Assembly: GCA_002085265.1 (NCBI GenBank)
Contig: NATI01000036.1
Span: 1-8,261 of the forward strand
Direction: 5' to 3'
From: Candidatus Omnitrophica bacterium 4484_49
GTDB lineage: Bacteria > Omnitrophota > Gorgyraeia > Kaelpiales > Kaelpiaceae
DNA length: 8,261 bases
Part shown: positions 6,357-8,261 of the stretch, one piece after another
Layout: the number at the start of each line of letters is the position of its first letter
Numbering within the stretch: position 1 is the first letter of the stretch
Program-made: the position numbers and the translations under genes
Notes under the pieces: generated by a model
The model's database searches: none
What the model was told of the DNA's origin: nothing
Seen by the model: only the letters and a program-made list of their open reading frames with translations

Positions 6357-7655
6357 CTACATTTTCATATTCAACCTGGTGAGCGCCTTATTCCCTATAT
6401 CCCGACGGTAATGCATATTTTCAAAATGAATCTTCTCCACTGCCTGATATGCTTTTTTGTGGGCAGTTTTTATATCCTCTCCCAGGGCAGTGACATTCAA
6501 CACCCGACCTCCATTAGTTATATACTTTACATTGCCATTTTCAATAATCTTTTTGGTACCAGCATGAAAAACAATGACATCTTCCAGTTCTTTCACCCTA
6601 TCCAGGCCAGTGATGACTTTCCCTTTCTCATAACTTCCAGGATATCCCCCGGAGGCAATTACCACTGACAGGCAAGCCTGCGGTTTCCATTCAATTTCAT
6701 ATCCTGCCAAATCGCCATCAATCGCCAAATTTATTATCTCCACAAAGTCAGATTCCATCCGAGGCAGAATTGCCTGAGTTTCAGGGTCACCAAACCGAAC
6801 GTTAAACTCTAAAACATAAGGAATTTCATCCACAATCATTATCCCAGCATAGAGCACCCCTGTAAATGGAATCCCCTCTTCAACCATTCCCTGAATTGCA
6901 GGTTTAAGCACTTTCTCTATTGTTTCCTGAAATATTTTACCTTCAGCAACTGGAGCAGGAGAATAAGCGCCCATCCCACCGGTATTTGGTCCCTGATCAT
7001 TATCATATGCCCTTTTGTGGTCCTGAGAAGAAGCCAGAGGAACTAAATCTTTACCATCAGCAATGGCTATAATTGATGCTTCCTCTCCCGATAAAAATTC
7101 TTCAATTACCACTCTATCTCCACTGGCCCCAAATATTCTATCCACAAATATTTTTTTAAGTGCTGATTCTGCCTCTTTGAGGTCATAAACCACAAAACTT
7201 CCCTTACCAGCACATAACCCATCAGCCTTTATAACTATAGGAAAATCCTCTGCCTTTACATAATCCCAGGCGTCATCATAGTTATCAAAAACTTCAAACT
7301 CTGCTGTGGGTATTTTATATTTTTTCATAAACTGTTTTGCAAATACCTTACTACCTTCCAGTTCTGCTGCTGACTTAGTGGGACCAAATATTCTCAAACC
7401 TTTTTCCTTAAAAATATCAACAATTCCAGCCACCAGTGGTGCTTCCGGACCCACAACTGTCAAATCAATCTCATTATCATTAACAAATTGAAGAAGAGAC
7501 TGAAAATCATCAAGGTTTATATCCTGACAGTGAGCAATATCTGAAATCCCACCATTACCGGGGAGAGCGTAAATTTTTTCTATCTGTGGGGAGGAAGCAA
7601 GTTTCCAGATTAAAGCATGTTCTCTGCCTCCAGACCCAATAACCGCTACTTTCAT
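6357..7655 (-). CDS. purD: Phosphoribosylamine-glycine ligase (GAR synthetase)
   Basis: This 432-residue ATP-grasp enzyme condenses phosphoribosylamine with glycine to give GAR. Evidence includes the N-terminal VIGSGGREHAL (5-15), GPEAPLVAG (69-77), the ATP-grasp start GSKVFAKQFM (101-110), KADGLCAGKG (143-152), QDHKRAYDNDQGPNTGGMG (211-229) and EFNVRFGDPETQ (293-304), ending in the usual C-terminal domain. The length is normal and no domain is missing or fused. The ATG at 7655 follows AGGAGGTGG (7665-7657), a near-perfect anti-SD complement that overlaps the purM TAG stop. Its substrate glycine is a product of GlyA, encoded downstream in the same unit, so co-expression makes metabolic sense. 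Confidence 0.97.
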   Translation of the reverse strand: MKVAVIGSGGREHALIWKLASSPQIEKIYALPGNGGISDIAHCQDINLDDFQSLLQFVNDNEIDLTVVGPEAPLVAGIVDIFKEKGLRIFGPTKSAAELEGSKVFAKQFMKKYKIPTAEFEVFDNYDDAWDYVKAEDFPIVIKADGLCAGKGSFVVYDLKEAESALKKIFVDRIFGASGDRVVIEEFLSGEEASIIAIADGKDLVPLASSQDHKRAYDNDQGPNTGGMGAYSPAPVAEGKIFQETIEKVLKPAIQGMVEEGIPFTGVLYAGIMIVDEIPYVLEFNVRFGDPETQAILPRMESDFVEIINLAIDGDLAGYEIEWKPQACLSVVIASGGYPGSYEKGKVITGLDRVKELEDVIVFHAGTKKIIENGNVKYITNGGRVLNVTALGEDIKTAHKKAYQAVEKIHFENMHYRRDIGNKALTRLNMKM

Positions 7656-7663
7656 ACCACCTC

Positions 7664-8261
7664 CTATGTTATTACTACTTGCTTTTTACCTCTAACCACC
7701 TCGCCAATAATATAAAATTTCTCACCGACAGCAGTTAATATTTTTTTAACTTTATCAAGATAGCGGGGAGAAATAATAACTACATATCCAATGCCCATGT
7801 TAAATGTCCTGAACATCTCCTGATCTGGAAGCTTTGTCCGGTTTTGAATTTCTTTAAATATTCTGGGAATGCGCCAGGTTACAGAAATTCTGACTCCCAA
7901 CCCCTCAGGAAGCATGCGGGGAATATTATCATAAAATCCCCCACCGGTAATATGAGCCATACCCCCAGGGATTATCTCTGTAAGTAGAGCCTGAACAGCC
8001 CTTACATATATTCTGGTTGGTTTTAAAAGATATTTATGCCAGTAATCCTTTACCTCCTTAGAACTGAAAACCTTTCTTATAAGAGAATATCCATTACTGT
8101 GGGGACCAGATGAAGCCAGTCCAATCAAAATATCCCCGCATTTAATTTTGCGGGGATTGATTATCCTGTTTTTTTCTACAATCCCCACCGCAAATCCTGC
8201 AAGGTCAAACTCACCCTTTTTATAGAAATCTGGCATCTCCGCTGTCTCGCCACCAAGAAGG
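7664..8261 (-). CDS. purM: Phosphoribosylformylglycinamidine cyclo-ligase (AIR synthetase), C-terminal part
   Basis: About 198 residues are present; the N-terminal part lies beyond the window edge. The frame is open past the ATG at 8236 and reads LLGGETAEMPDFY, a conserved internal PurM motif, so that ATG is not the true start. Further motifs are GEFDLAGFAVGIVEK, GLASSGPHSNGYSLIRKV, AHITGGGFYDNIPRMLP and MFRTFNMGIGYVV, all in the expected order and spacing. PurM converts FGAM to AIR using ATP. It ends with TAG at 7666-7664, 8 nt before purD, and is the first visible gene of the operon. Confidence 0.96.
   Translation of the reverse strand, partial: LLGGETAEMPDFYKKGEFDLAGFAVGIVEKNRIINPRKIKCGDILIGLASSGPHSNGYSLIRKVFSSKEVKDYWHKYLLKPTRIYVRAVQALLTEIIPGGMAHITGGGFYDNIPRMLPEGLGVRISVTWRIPRIFKEIQNRTKLPDQEMFRTFNMGIGYVVIISPRYLDKVKKILTAVGEKFYIIGEVVRGKKQVVIT

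Noticed and set aside
1..8261. A new defence, toxin-antitoxin, secretion or biosynthetic system
   Set aside because: Every reading frame of useful size is accounted for by a recognisable housekeeping or membrane glycosyltransferase family, and no unexplained gap remains in which a new component could sit.

Overview
This window is almost completely coding and looks like core metabolism from a fairly AT-rich bacterium using the standard code (TGA, TAA and TAG all serve as stops; ATG and GTG starts; strong AGGAGG-type Shine-Dalgarno sites). The lineage cannot be fixed from the sequence. The PpiD/SurA-like isomerase, the GT-C membrane glycosyltransferase and the compact overlapping operon would suit a deep-branching, possibly Gram-negative, anaerobic or candidate-phylum bacterium. 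The block tsaC - low-molecular-weight phosphatase - rpiB - glyA resembles the ywlC-ywlE-ywlF-(ywlG)-glyA order I recall from Bacillus subtilis, so the order itself is old rather than lineage-specific. The lineage statement is inference.

Layout. Positions 1-636 (+ strand) hold the C-terminal 211 residues of a parvulin-type peptidyl-prolyl isomerase whose start lies outside the window. Everything from 633 to 8261 is on the minus strand and reads, in order of transcription: purM (partial, N-terminus outside) - purD - purE - tsaC/ywlC - low-Mr phosphatase (ywlE-like) - rpiB - glyA - dCMP deaminase (comEB-like) - nrdR - GT39/ArnT-like membrane glycosyltransferase. The nine junctions run from +10 to -62 nt (+8, +10, -4, -7, -23, -62, -8, -4, -4), so this is very probably one transcription unit with translational coupling. 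Its promoter must lie beyond position 8261. No stretch longer than 10 nt lies outside a gene, and I see no tRNA, rRNA, CRISPR array, insertion sequence or phage gene.

How the genes fit together. PurD joins glycine to phosphoribosylamine, PurM closes the imidazole ring and PurE makes CAIR, all in de novo IMP synthesis. GlyA supplies glycine and one-carbon units to that pathway, and RpiB interconverts ribulose-5-phosphate and ribose-5-phosphate, the precursor of PRPP. The dCMP deaminase feeds dUMP/dTMP synthesis, and NrdR represses ribonucleotide reductase in response to nucleotide state. The unit is therefore mainly a nucleotide-precursor operon. TsaC (tRNA t6A synthesis), the phosphatase and the terminal glycosyltransferase are less obviously related passengers.

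I found no convincing new multi-gene system. The points worth checking are local: the rpiB/glyA overlap, where codons for a conserved RpiB motif double as the glyA ribosome-binding site and start; a TsaC lacking the Arg of its KxR motif; a repeat-derived C-terminal tail on the dCMP deaminase; and a palindromic hairpin at the convergent TTAA gene junction.
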